From contig NW_019775499.1 of NCBI RefSeq assembly GCF_001039355.2, forward strand, positions 237,481-301,480: a stretch of DNA of 64,000 nt. The letters are read 5' to 3'. Below are positions 1-34,410 of this stretch, piece after piece. The DNA comes from Lingula anatina. Taxonomy: Eukaryota; Brachiopoda; Lingulata; Lingulida; Lingulidae. The position numbers and the translations under genes are program-made. Position 1 is the stretch's first letter. Every line of letters begins with the position of its first letter. The notes beneath the pieces were generated by a model that saw only the letters and a list, made by a program, of their open reading frames with translations, made no database searches and was not told the DNA's origin.

Positions 1-3000
1 GGTAAACTTAAAGTATATCATATTTCTTTAAGTTAGGGTGACTCATGGTCGAGATGTTGCCAGGCTGAAATCTTACATATCTTTGTTGCAGAATATTTTA
101 AGTTCATCAGAACGTTCTCAATTTACCGTCGGACGACATAATACGACGCGCACGCTCGTAGTGGTATTTTTATTTTTATTTCATTCGGGGCATATTTTCC
201 AGGCAAAACTCATCGAAGGATTAAAGCTAAGGATTAAATTATATTTACGAAGAAATAAAGGGGTGTTAACGAGAGGAAGAAACCCCTTGTCTATTAAACT
301 GTTTAACGAAGATAGATAACTAGAGGGAGTCTATGAGTGAAGTTCCTTCCAAACATTTCCATTTTCTCTCAAATTGACTGCATTTAAAACAGGTTTTTTA
401 GACCGGGCATCAACCTAAAACGCAATTTAACCAGACTGTAGAGATGCCCAATGTGCTTCAGTTGATTACGTCGTCTGATGACGTGTTGTGAACCGACTCC
501 TGGTCTAAAATCAAGCTGGACTGATTACAACTTTGGTCAAACCGGATGGTACGCAGTATTGCCAATTGACTCTTGGCTTGTGAGGGACGGGAGACCAAAC
601 TATGGCCACTTGTGACATTGCCCGTAATGAGCTAGATGTTCCAAAATACAAATCTATCAGTTGGCTGATATTTGCTAAGCCCCTGTATTACTTTATCAAA
701 CAAGCAAGGTGTCGGGGTGTATTTGGTTTGGAGGTAATTGGAACGATAAGCGTAAATGCTAAAACAAAGAAACCAGATAAGGATTTAAATGTAGGACCAA
801 AAAAATAAAAGTTGGATTATTAATTCAGTTCCTGGGGAACTTCCAGTTGCTAAGATTGTATTTTTGTATCTAATTCTGATAAAATATTCTAAACTTATAA
901 TTCTTTAGAACTGAGATATTGCTGATGTTGGGGGTATTTTGGTTCACTTCAGTTTTCTAAGAGCCTAGAAAGTATTAGAAGGATTCTTTCTGGAGATTAG
1001 ATTTGTAATATCCGGTAGACAATCACAGAAGAATGAACAAAATTAGAGAAAAACCCAGATCAATATTTTGAGATAGCTCCCATGTTTTCCAAATGGGTTG
1101 GATAAATAGAAAATAAAAAACAAATGTGTTGTCTTTATAGATTAAATCGAGTATGTTTTTAGGTCAAGGGAGTTGTCACTAGGTTCAAATAAATTGACTT
1201 TTTTCACTTTTGTAGTAGCGATCAATTTACGGCGAGGAAGTGTCCACGCACCAGATGTTTAAGCTGCGTTCACGATGCATAGGAAAGGTCGTTTTTGCCG
1301 TCGGAAATCGAAGATTTTTTTCTCATCAAGGTGTTGGGGTCCATACCCACTGGTGTCAGGGGCGGATCTTGGTTCATTGCTGTTAACTAGAAGATCAGGG
1401 GGAAGGGACTCAGTTAAGGTTCCCATGGAAATGTTTATTAAGTGTAATATCCCTGGTAAGGGCTACTGACCCCATTGCCAGGATAGACGATCAGCAGGTT
1501 ATTCTTCTGAGATATTTTACTATACTTATTTAGAAATTTCTGTAAAATGACAGCCGCTTGGAGATGTGAACAGAATATCAGGGTCAAATTACAGCATGGG
1601 TGCTATATTGTTCACAGGTCACAGAGAAAGCACGACTTTTTAATGGGTGGGCGACATGACATTCGACAACTGACCCGACCTCGGATTTAATTTTTAACAC
1701 CACCCCCTTTCACAGCATCGTTTTTTTAATTGTAATGTAAACACTGCTTTATTTAGTGCAAAATTTGTCCTTGGACTGGTATTTTTCAAGTTTGGTGATC
1801 ACTGGCCTTTATCTGTTTTGATTCATTCTGAAATCTTCGGTGTTGGGAAACGTTTTCATTGGTATCGATAAACTTATCAAGAGTGAGTCAATCAGTTAGC
1901 CTTACCGTGACCTTTTGTTGGAGGGCTCCAGGTTCAACTGGACAAGAAAAAACACATGGAAGGGGTTAATCATATACTGTACATATTTCTCTGAATAAAG
2001 ACTTGTGCTAATGTGATTTTTGAAAGATGGGTAGTTATATTAGATTTAAGAAATAAGATTTAAATGTCTCTACGATTGTTCAGATTTTCAAGTCGGCTTC
2101 TCTAAATTTCTCAGCGTTAGTAAGAAGGCGTAGGAAGCCTTCACAAATATTTCTCACAGATATAATAAATAAATACACTTTTATTCCATGATATATGTAT
2201 ACTTTTATTCCGTGATATATCTACCCTTTATCGCACCTCCTGAGTTTTTCTCAGTACTCTTGAATTGTCCTCTCACACCATGAGTTCGTATCCTCTTTCT
2301 TGCCGTTCTACGAAGCATACTAGCATTTTGTCACACATAACATATTGAGTTTGTTGACGAGATCTTGACATGCAAATTAGATTGTCAACGTGAGAGTTTC
2401 ATTCAAGACTCGTGCTGTTCCTGTCAACGGTCTTGGTGACACCGGTCTCAGCATTGCAAGCAGGCAAGCGTGTCATTATGACCGGTCAGAGGGCGGGACA
2501 GAGGGCGGTAACAAAACAATAGGGAATTAATACCACAATAGATAATTACTTGTCCCTTGCGTTTGTGCATGCTATAACAGCTATCGTTTAATTGAGTACA
2601 AATTATCGTGTAAAAGAAAAATGGAACTGTTATTAAATGTTAAGATAAATAGAAAAAAATGAAAGAAAATGATAAGAAAAAACTGTCACCATGGCCGCTC
2701 TCCTATTGACGTCAAATGTATTCTTTTCATTACGGCAACAAAGAAAACCCTTCGCCTAATTTTATTTGATATTATTCCAAAATCAAAGTGACCACGCTCC
2801 ACGATCACCATAGGCTAAAACTGCCTTCTTTTCAACTTTTCTATCGGCCTCTTGACCAGTCGCAGAGACGCAAGACCCCGTGAAGAAAAATTGGCCAATC
2901 ACAAGTCTCCGTAATACGTGTGATCAATAAGTGGCTTGTTCGCTCTTATTTACCTATAACCCTAGCTACTTTTCTACTATTCTCACACTCTGATGCCTTA

Positions 3001-3193
3001 TGAATATTGATAGGGCTAGATAAGTGTTTGTCTTCAAAAATAAATGCACAGGCGCGAAGTCCTTGCGAAGTTGCAGTAGCAAACCTTCAACAAGCATGGG
3101 AAAAGACTGAAAGCTACCGAACAACTGACGCAACAACGAGTAAAAGTACATAATGGAGTTTTTATTTACTTATTGAAAAACAAATTTCCAGTC
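1..3193. other. Non-coding region upstream of distal sim exons; possible distal promoter in its right half
   Basis: No open frame here resembles a known protein and none is framed by convincing splice sites. The stretch at about 2360-2960 is less AT-rich and less repetitive than its surroundings. It contains two GC-box-like GGGCGG motifs near 2492-2508, a palindromic CRE (TGACGTCA, 2707-2714) and a weak TATA-like CTATAAC near 2954. These lie upstream of a candidate distal first exon of sim at 3194, so a promoter is plausible, but such motifs also occur by chance. A 24-bp unit is imperfectly duplicated at about 2174-2221. A lone CAGGGGCGGATC hAT-like terminus sits near 1357. Confidence 0.4.
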
Positions 3194-3228
3194 ATGCCAC
3201 CGATTTTCAGACGCAAAAGCCCCGAACG
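3194..3228 (+). CDS. Candidate distal first coding exon of sim (N-terminal extension, part 1)
   Basis: A 35-base exon candidate starts at an ATG with G at -3 and ends at a strong donor (CG|GTAAGTAA). It encodes MPPIFRRKSPE plus two bases of the next codon. Those two bases join the first base of the exon-like segment at 3679 to give Arg, with the frame open throughout. That segment in turn joins in frame to an acceptor just before the sim bHLH ATG. No protein match is recognised; the support is splice-site quality and phase agreement only. It could instead be a chance alignment or an exon of an unrelated gene. Confidence 0.45.
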
Positions 3229-3678
3229 GTAAGTAAATCTGCGAAAAAAGAGAGCATTCATATTGACAGTGCAGAGGAAAATTAAAACAGTTTACACTAC
3301 TTGTTGCGCGCGTGCTTAATCGAGATTTGGTGCGCCATCACCATGCATCCAATAACGTGATCCTTGAAAAGTTTGGGTGCGACCGCATGTAAACGCTAAT
3401 CGCGTAACTTCCCATACAGTACGTGATGTAAGAATATAACTAAAACACTGTAAAATACGGATGTTTTCCCAGTGATCACTCACTCTAGATTTAACGCTCG
3501 CAGTGACAAGTGTACAAACCAACTTCAGCGACCGCAACCTCAGCATCTAAGATATAGGAATATATACCTACATTATTTTTGATTTTAAAGAACCCCTCGG
3601 TTTTTCCTTAAAGGGAAATGAGGGCTTCACGCTTGATTAAGTCTTTGATCGAAGGGGGTATTTTTGTTGTTTTTCTAG

Positions 3679-3789
3679 TTCTACCCGCGGGGACGTCCAC
3701 ATCTCAGGGAGTAAGGGAGAGAAGAGCATTGGGTCACCGTTCGGTGATACCCAGGGGAACTGCTCAGATGGAGGGACCGAATATGAGAG
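3679..3789 (+). CDS. Candidate distal second coding exon of sim (N-terminal extension, part 2)
   Basis: A 111-base segment lies between a pyrimidine-rich acceptor (TTTTTCTAG) and a good donor (AGAG|GTAAGG). Read in phase with the 3194-3228 exon it encodes 36 codons without a stop, rich in Ser, Gly and charged residues (beginning STRGDVHISGSK, ending GGTEYE), and leaves AG. The AG joins the G after the acceptor at 13678-13679 to give Arg, then Leu-Asp-Asp, then the bHLH Met. The extended protein would carry 52 residues before that Met. It is GC-richer than its surroundings. A second frame and the opposite strand are also open, so coding status is not proved by openness alone. Confidence 0.45.
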
Positions 3790-6700
3790 GTAAGGGTTCT
3801 TTATTCCGTAATTTTTCGAAGGAGATTAATTACTGTTCAAGAAACATCAGTATTGCTATCTAGCGGATACTACCTTGGGGTTTTCGTTTAAATGGCGATA
3901 TATCTGATTAATCTACTATGCTACAATTGTAACATGAAGGACATTTTATTTCAATTCTCTTTTACTGTGTGAACTAGATACCAATATATTGCACGATCTC
4001 AAAATATATCTAAAAAATATTTTTCCTGTACACTTTTTGTACTCTATTTTGTACTCGGTTGGGAGTTATGTTATATATTTGTGGTATAAAAACGTATGCA
4101 TCTGTTTATAAATTTAATCTTATTACATAAAAAATATACATATATATCACAGAAAGGCATTTTCTTATAGGGCATTCAGAAATTGGCCCGTGGCAATGGT
4201 ATAATGCACGGGCAAATATTTTGTCAATTCATTCCTTCTGCCTTCGAAATACACCAAAATGGGATTATATCACCCTCTCTTAAATATTTACCCATTAATG
4301 CCTTGTGTTGGTGCAGAGCTTATACACGCCGTATCTCACCTCGGTGGAAAGAGCTGCAATGAAACACAATATTTACTCTACAGCGATTCAGAGGCACTAC
4401 CAGCTTGATTTCTTGGTCAGTGAACGGGCAAACCAAGCACTGAAGTGCCACTGCAGTTAACGATTTATTTAAGACATTGAAAATTTATTCTTTAAGAAAA
4501 AACCAGGATTAGTTTTATCTTATGACTTAATTTTATGTTTAGTTATTAAAAATAAGATAAATCAAAATTAATGTTTAGATAAAATCCGTTTGCCACTTTT
4601 AAAATTCTTTTTAAAATACCGGTTAAATTTAAAGTGCTCTTTTTTATGGATTTTGATAATATTTCAAAATATTTTTGACCGGATACATTTTCATCAAAAA
4701 ATTTAACAAAATAGGTAACTTAATTTATTAGATTGATTTTAGGTTTAAAGAAAATCAAGTAAAATTAAATAAGTTAAATAGGTTTAATACAGGATGAATT
4801 TGCTTATTTCCACTGAGAACGAATTAAGTTATTATTGAGTTTTGCAGGAATATTTGACTTTTCAAGGTCATTTAAACTTTTAATCTGCTGCCTTGCGAAT
4901 GTCTTTTATCCTCAAACAGTCACAATTCCTTCCAACGAAGTCGGTCAATGACGAGCAGATTTTTTTATCAGCCCCGCCATATTTGTCAGTAATTCACAGG
5001 CGATATGTCACAGCGTGGGTCTTTTCCAACGCTCTAACGTTCCTAAAATATCTGTAAACTAGATATTTGTCCGTCAAACATGTGTTAGTGTGTACTCCCC
5101 ATGTATTATCATCTTCTGTTTCCTTCTTATGTTTGGAACGGTGTGATAACGAAGTTCTCTCCACTTGCAGGTGTACGGTGTCAACATTTCGTTGTGTTGC
5201 CTTGCTTACTAGTCACGAGTCTTATCTTAACTAAGTGGGTCAAATGCCACCTTCTGCAGTCGATTAATTTGACATTTAAATTTGAATAGGAAGAATTCGG
5301 AATTTTTCTGTTTAAAAAAATGTTTCGTTTGGAAATTCGGTTTGAATGAACAGTATTGTTAATGTTTAATTAGAAAGAGGAGAATTTTTATATATTTGGC
5401 CTATATAAAAAATACTCTCGCTTATTAGAAGCAAATTAATTTTAGTTGTTTTTCGCGAAATAAAATATCCAAACCAGATGTTTACAGAAAGGGCTATCTA
5501 AAATATAATTCAAAAACTTCTGTGTGGTCCAAGGAGACCTACACCCGTCAATCAACTGTCCAATGTGCGGATTTTATTGCTGAACTCTTTAGATTCTTTA
5601 CATCGAAGTCGTAAGGTACTAGATTGGTGGGAAATCCGCACCATAATGCCCATCAAGTTCTCTTCAGCGTGGACATTGTCATTTAAGAATGCTAATTTTG
5701 TGTCTGAGCACACGTGCCCACCTGTGGCCTATATGGACGATAGTGGACGATAGTGGACAGTGTCCAGCGACTACTTGAACTTCCGATTTGTATGCATAAG
5801 TCTAATTGCACACTTAAACAAAATCTTTCCATCTAAACACAACAATTTCCGTACACATCTGGCGCACAAAGCGAAGTCACACCTGTAGCCACACACAGCT
5901 ACAATATGGAAAGTGGACTTTAGGACACTGGTGCATAATAATTATATAGGGATACTGTGGATTGTGAATTATTCCCTCTTGTATTCGGTCGCTTTTATGT
6001 GGGGAAGAAATACCTTGAATAATTTGTTGAATTAGCACTCATTAGTTATGATGCAATGAATAGTAATGATCAGATTAGGTAAGTGGATGATAAGTATAGG
6101 TTTGACTTACCTTTTAAGTTGCCTCCTACTATCTTTTATCTACATCATCGATGGAAGGGTTACTTGAAGTAAATGGGACACTAAAATGTGAAGTCGCAGA
6201 AAATAAACTAAAAAGATATTTTTTCAAAATAGACGACACAAATTCTTTAGTACTTCAGACTTAATGCCAAAATGATATATTACCTCCCATTTCTGCCATG
6301 AAAATTCTTACAGTTTTTGAGAGTATTTTCAACTAAACCGCTAAAAATACGATGGCATATTACACTGCTTGATGCATTAAACAAATTTATTTTCTTCCAA
6401 AATATTCCCTCAAAATAGGAAAAAATATTTCATTCCGTCAGTTTTAAATCAAAATTGCTTCAATTAAGAATGCGGTTAATTTTATTTGAATAACGTTGAT
6501 GTACTGGTAAACGTGTTTTTTAAAACTGCAAAATTGTCCGGACTAATATTCTGCAACATGCGGCCTTCAAAAGTGAGACAGATGTCAAGTATATTAGATT
6601 AAATTCAAGAGTTAATCAATCATCTTCATATTAAGGGAATAAAAAAGCGTTTTGTCCTTAAACCTGTAAAAACTTTTTGCAGTATTTTCTTCTTATCTAA

Positions 6701-6842
6701 TTACTATGGTAAATTATGAAAAGTGTGTGTGTGTGTGTGTGCGTGTGTGTGTGTTTAAATCATACCAAAACTGTTATAATAAATAACATATTGTACTGGA
6801 GGAATTTGGGAGAAGCGAAAAATGGGCATTTGTGCCCCAATG

Positions 6843-6873
<31 letters not shown>

Positions 6874-8116
6874 AGGAACATGTCTATTACTTGCTGTGAC
6901 TCCGAGGATGTTTGTAGATTAGTCTCTATTGCAAGCCGAGGAAAATGTCCCCATATCATTGCTTTACTATCAATAAGTCCGTTTTTGAGATGCAGGAATA
7001 CGTTCAGTTAGAATCGTAGCTGTAGGTGGCTTAAATGAAAGAAAACCACAAACTGCCACACATTTCTTCAATAATCGGATTCCTTGTTTTCATTACATGT
7101 CATGGCAAGAAGAATACCTGTGGAAGGCTAATTTTTAAATCAGAGCCGCTAACTAGGGGACAGTCCCCTTTACCTTTTAACACCAACGGATTGTTTTGTC
7201 CGCTTTCGTGACTCACATGGTTTCAGTAACTAATATCCGACTACAGTAGGACCCTAAAGTATTGGTAGGCCTACCCAGTTTGCAATCACATTTCGGCTTC
7301 CACTACTTTTTTTAATATAGGAGGACTACTTTTTTCTCACTATCAAAAGTTTTCAAGGTACCAAAGGAAAGCTTTATTGATAGGAATATTTTAAAAAAAT
7401 TAATCACTCACGGCGACACCAAGGGCACTCGTATAAGATATAAAAATATTTTTCTGTCACTGGCTTTCATCATTTTCTTGATTTAAATTATTATTCTTTT
7501 TATACCCTACCACAGTCAAATAAGATGGGATTTTTTTTTATCAGTCACCTCTATATACAGCGTGAGTATTGAGTTCAATTCCCTCACAACCACCGAACAG
7601 GATGTTGCTGTTTTCTTTTAATTTTGACAAAAACGTAAACCTAATTCCCACTGCAGATTCATATTTGTAATATTTCTCTTAATGCATTCGTTTCCCGAAC
7701 AGATGGACTAGTACTATTAACAATATCAAGCCACAATTAAAAAAAAATCAAATTATCAGACACAGCCATATTAAGGGTATCACACGCCTTGTCACTCAGG
7801 GTGCTCGTATTCATTTTTATTCATTTACAACCACCTAACAGGCTGTCACTATTTTTCCTTCATTAATCCACCTCCCTGTCTGAAGCACCCTTCATCTCTG
7901 CGGCCCTCAATGAATGTCATATATTTATCAGACATGACAAGACTCGGACGGTACAAGAACTAAATTGAATCATTATATGTCGAGGAGTGGCGATAGTGAC
8001 ATGCCACACCAGTAATATGATCTACAATAGGTAATGAAATTGACAAATCAATAGAAAGATACACCTTAATTTCATTAAAGTGGCTAAGGTGACGGTGATG
8101 AATGGACAGAGGCACT
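3790..8116. other. AT-rich non-coding stretch (intron of the extended sim model, or intergenic)
   Basis: No recognisable gene. A segment at 4317-4460, just after a GTGCAG acceptor, is open for 47 codons in one frame and for about 30 in another, but it has no donor and no known match. Simple repeats: an 11-bp GGACGATAGTG duplication near 5734-5755, a GT run at about 6724-6754 and a 28-base T run at 6843-6870. Confidence 0.5.
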
Positions 8117-8215
8117 TCAGGTGGAGCATTTCGGAAACTTCAGCTTCTCCGCCCTTCGACTTCGCGGCATAGGGGGAGATGGGGGCGGGGGAGGTGCCAC
8201 ATAAATCATCCCATG
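8117..8215 (-). CDS. Orphan candidate terminal exon, proline-rich tail
   Basis: On the minus strand a good acceptor (TGTTTTGATTTCAG) is followed by 32 open codons and a TGA. The product runs HGMIYVAPPPPPSPP and then a basic segment PRSRRAEKLKFPKCST. It is strikingly GC-rich in an AT-rich setting and reads like the last exon of a gene. No partner exon was found at higher coordinates and no family is recognised. It could be an exon after a long intron, a decayed gene copy or a GC-rich regulatory element. Confidence 0.25.
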   Translation of the reverse strand, partial: HGMIYVAPPPPPSPPMPRSRRAEKLKFPKCST

Positions 8216-8884
8216 CTGAAATCAAAACAGTGTCTATTTTTTGAGGAAATAGTTTGTTTGCAAAGAACTGATAGCTTCGAATGTACCTTTTAAATAATCG
8301 ATTGTTCAACTTAAGTATAAAGTGATTATACAATTGTATTATGGGGTATGTAGGTTTAAACATTAAATAAGTTTTTTCATTATTTTTGTTAATTTTTTTT
8401 TATTTTGTCAGCTTTTTATCGAGTTAAGAGAAAGTTTACAGACGATTTACATGAGAATTTTGTCAGTGCCTGTGAACTGGTATGCATGTTGTTGTATAAC
8501 TATTCAATGAGATCACAGACACACGGACCCATATAAAAGAATGCTTTGTGCACCACGGTTATACCTAACACTGTACGTACTGCCTGGTTTCTCACATTAA
8601 TAATGTTTCGACACAGTGGAAGAATGCATAAAACAAGCTAGACTTATGGTAGAGCTGAATGTACACAATACCATTATGTAAAGCCCTTTGTATATGTACA
8701 GAATTCGTAGGTTTTCACCTTTTGTACTGTATGGGGATGCCTTTTCTCCACAGATAAAAGATTAATTATATAAAAATGAGGATTGGATAAATATTTCAAT
8801 CTCTTGCAAAATTAACATTATATTAAATGTTTAACATTGTTTAAATTTGTCTAATAAATTAGTTCGGCCACTTGATTTTATGCG

Positions 8885-8887
<3 letters not shown>

Positions 8888-8966
<79 letters not shown>
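8888..8966. repeat. (AT)n microsatellite, 79 bases
   Basis: Uninterrupted alternating AT tract. The smaller simple repeats elsewhere are noted in their regions. Confidence 0.98.
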
Positions 8967-8968
<2 letters not shown>

Positions 8969-9630
8969 TTTAGTTGCAAATTGAAGAATTGTCTCTTTTA
9001 TTTAACAATACCAATGCAGTTTGATTAATTTGGATATTTGTGGAGCACTTTTGGTTGATTTTTGCTGTGTATTATACTGCAAGGGGCATTTCTGTAGCGC
9101 GACTTTTTCACCTCCAAACTGCAGTTCAGTCCCTTGTCAGCTGTTCAGCAACAATCCATTGGCAATTTAAAGAATATTATCTCCCAGGAGTATGTTAACG
9201 AGTACTAGATAACTAATTGAAATACAATGGAACTCTCATTGTCAAAGATACACTTTTCCTTATCAGTAGCAGTTGTGGAATGCAGTTTTACAGAAAAGAA
9301 AGGGCGTAAAGAGATGTGTCATACTGGCATGATTGGCCACCAAAGGTGAATTTGTGATTATCTGTTAGATCCAGGTTGATTAAATATTGTGCGCGTTATT
9401 TTCAAAATGGAGGGGGATCACTGTGTTATCTCTTTGGCATGTGCTGTCACCAACACGAGTTTTGTCTCCATCTTGTGGGAGCTTGGTGGTCTCAATGCGA
9501 GCAACGCGAAAGGAGGATTAGGACCTTATACTCATTTAAAGGTTATTAGAAGCAAATGATTATCTGTCAAATTTGAAATAAAAATAATTTGCAAGGGGAG
9601 AAATAATTAAAGCGACAAGTTAAATTTATT

Positions 9631-9632
<2 letters not shown>

Positions 9633-9664
<32 letters not shown>
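9633..9664. repeat. (GT)n microsatellite
   Basis: Sixteen uninterrupted GT units. Confidence 0.98.
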
Positions 9665-9669
<5 letters not shown>

Positions 9670-12600
9670 CCCATTCATTGGTGGTTATTGCTTTGATGAG
9701 CAATATATGTTATGAAATTCGCGAGAATGCCTTCAGAAAATATCATTATAATAATTTTCAGATTAACTGATTAGAACAGTGAGATATATCTGAAATACGT
9801 GGTGATTTTTGGTAAACAAAGACAATTAGAATTGTTCTATGAAAACCAATGTTTATTGAAGAAATAAACAAATTTCAAGACATAAATATTATAAAGCTTT
9901 TATAGACATCAAAAACAACGTAGACAAAACCATCTGTGAAAAGAGAAGACCTGTTTTGTAAGAGTACAGAATGTTAATTTATCTGCTAGTGAGCCACCGT
10001 TCTTCAGCAAAAAATCCACTGGCACTTACAGTACTTGATGAATAAGCTTAATCGCGTTAGCATTGTTGATGGCTTTAAGTACGCAAAAAAGCAACGCGAT
10101 AATGTCATTAATTCGTGATGTTGATTGATATTGCAAATTAAGATTCCAAATAAAATTCTCTCTAGTTGCATAGATCCGTATCATAGGATTTGTATGCTAA
10201 CCAGCATAAGAAATTTCTCACCATTGATTCGCTGTAGTGGAGTAATTAATAAAGCCACCATCAATTAACTGCGAAGAAAACTTCATTAATTAATTTAGGA
10301 GAAATTTGACTAGGGAGTTTTCAGTATTTCCCGCACTTTCCTGTTTTTCTTAGTTCAAAGTAATTAATCGCGGATCGTTCATCCACAATTGTCATAATAC
10401 AGTGAAGATGTTTGACAGTTGCTAAATGAGTCGATGACCTTTGACATTTTTGTAACTTACTTAAAGTGAATTATTTCCGTTTTTTCAATACAGAAATAAT
10501 TATCATTACTATTTTGCTGAAGTATTTTTCTAACGTCCAATAACATTTAATATCAAAAGGCTAATTGTGGACAATAAAAAAGTTTTTAATGTTTGGTAAA
10601 TGTATAACACGTTTACATATTTTCTTTCTTTGTATTTTTCCATCTATAACAATATTATTAAGTCATAATTTGTCCATAAGTCATTGCATTACTTTGTTGT
10701 GTCACTACGACTGATCTAATTCTATATCTTGCTTTTCAAACTTGACATTTATCAGCGATGACAGCGCCCTCCTGCGGTGAATCAAAACAATTAATCAGGA
10801 CATATTTCCATGTGATTACATCAAAATATGTCATTATGCAGCGCGATGTTATAAATTGATTTTAAATCATCAATTTTCATTTTTTTCGTTTGGTGTCCGC
10901 ACCATCATTGCCTATAGTTTAAGGATATAAATTCGATTTGTATATCCTATCAGGATATTGAGCGCAGCTGTTGAAGGGGCGTGGAATCATTTAATTAATA
11001 AACCCGCTTTTCTTGGTTTGAAATGTATATAATACTCAAATAAATGGCGGATTTCGATTTTTGTAGCAGTGTTTGACGAGTTAGAAAACAAATAATCATT
11101 TACAGTTAGAAAGGCATAAGTTGTTTATATTTTAATATATTGGCTATGTAAGTGGTTTCTAATATAATTTATTATATCTCAATTTCTTTAAAACTCCTTC
11201 TTTATTATATAAATGACCAGACTGAAAATATTCATAATTTCACTAGCAGTTTAATATGAATTAACAGTATGAAGATTTTTTTTAATTATAATAGTTTCCG
11301 CTAACCAGAACCATGAACATGATGACGATTTCCTCCATTCTATATGGCAGGCTTATTTGATATATTGCAATATAAACAAACTCAGTTTCATAAGTTCACT
11401 GCAAAAATGAAAGTACATATAGCGCTTTTCTTTCTAAATAGCCATTTAGTTTCATAACACATTTCCCCATAGTGAGAGAGTGCACGTACCATGGCACTAC
11501 TTTACACACGGTGACTTATGTACTGAAATACAGTAGACAAATGATAATGATATTTGAATGGCCTGTCATTCTGAGGGTCTTCACGCACCCGGTGCCCTAT
11601 AATTCGCGTGTGTGACCTTTGATTTTTAAAACTTGAACGCGTCGTAAGTGATCTTCGTCGTAAATTTAGACAATTGTCATTCCTTTACTATTTTTATAAA
11701 ACACGCCCTTTAAAATACACTATACCTTTCAGCGCAATTTATGAATAAAATTTCTTACGTGTATAAAAAGGTGATAAAAAATTCAAAATCACATGCATGT
11801 ATATGCTGAAGCAAAACATCATTTTCATTTAGTTTGTTAGTTATATATGAGAGAGAGAGAGAGAGATTAAAACCAAAAGCCCGCCTTCTTTGCACAGCAA
11901 CAATACAAACCTATCTATATTAGTTTACGCCGCAAACAACTTTGTCTAAAAAACCCCTCATACTTCAATCAAACGCCATGTAGGAAAACAAGGGATTTGA
12001 ATCGAGTTGCGTCGCGCATTTGAGGGTATATCAAAGGGAAATCAAGAAGTCTTTGACCGGGTCCCAAGAATCCTACAGGACTGTCCCACACCTGTGCACA
12101 CAGCCTTGTTGACATTTACACCTAAGTTGTGAAAATATTTCACCGAGGAGATTACAGGTGGGGGTCCCCTTGGACTAGCGACCCCAACCGCCAAAGGAAA
12201 ATAATGACCCAAAACAAAGGCAAATGGTAGGTTTGACCATTAACTCAAAGCAAATTAGCAAACACTTGAAACCAGATTGGCTATTGTCCTTTTGGAATTC
12301 AGTTTAGCAAAAGGGGTGTTCGTACAAGCTACCAGAACTTGTGTTTAGAAAAGCATACATTGAGTAATCACACCGAATTTAATTGGGGCAATTTCAAATA
12401 GATGGGTGATAAGACCTCACTGTGTAATTTTGGCAATTTTGTTTTATTTTTCAAGTGCCTTTTCAATTAAATTCATTGACCGTGATATATGTTGCAGATA
12501 AGAGGACCTATTATTTTTCATCCCACATCTTCCACCTCCCTCAAAACACATACAAATAAATAATTTTCCCACTGAACTATAACGCAAACCCGCATCAAAA

Positions 12601-12959
12601 TACAACATACAAAAGAACATCAATCCACTAAAAATGGAATCTCTCCCAAGAATTCACTTGGGCGGGCATCCAGCACTTTGATTATATTTTAACGAAGACA
12701 TTAAGTCAAACATTTCTCCTCGTCCGGGTATTGGTTTTCCACGGCCATTAGAATCATTTGTTTAATGACACCTGTGGTGCATAATAAGTAGAACCCGATA
12801 CCCAAGAAAGAGGGTGGAATTTGTATTGGAAGTCACCCGTGGACTCGTGCATATGCGATGAAGCTCGGGATGCTGCTGCCCCCTCGTGCGCAACTCAGCT
12901 GACCAATCTCTGCCGATCATTGCGTTGGCATTCACTAAATGAGGATGCACTGTATGTCG

Positions 12960-34410
<21,451 letters not shown>

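Larger units (their letters stand above)
8216..12959. other. AT-rich non-coding stretch with microsatellites, upstream of sim
   Basis: No gene is visible. It holds a pure AT run (8888-8966), a GT run (9633-9664) and a GA run (11849-11866). A CTCF-like motif lies at 10763-10778. The stretches 9400-9530 and 12000-12300 are of higher complexity and could be conserved non-coding elements, which cannot be tested without comparison. Confidence 0.5.

Noticed and set aside
4317-4460. 47-codon open segment after a GTGCAG acceptor (starting SLYTPYLTSVERAA)
   Set aside because: Open in more than one frame and without a donor. It fits the candidate exon at 3679-3789 only if a second, less likely AG is used. 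No family match.
6843-6870. Poly(T) run, possibly the A-tail of a minus-strand retroposon
   Set aside because: No adjacent SINE- or LINE-like body and no flanking duplication could be seen.
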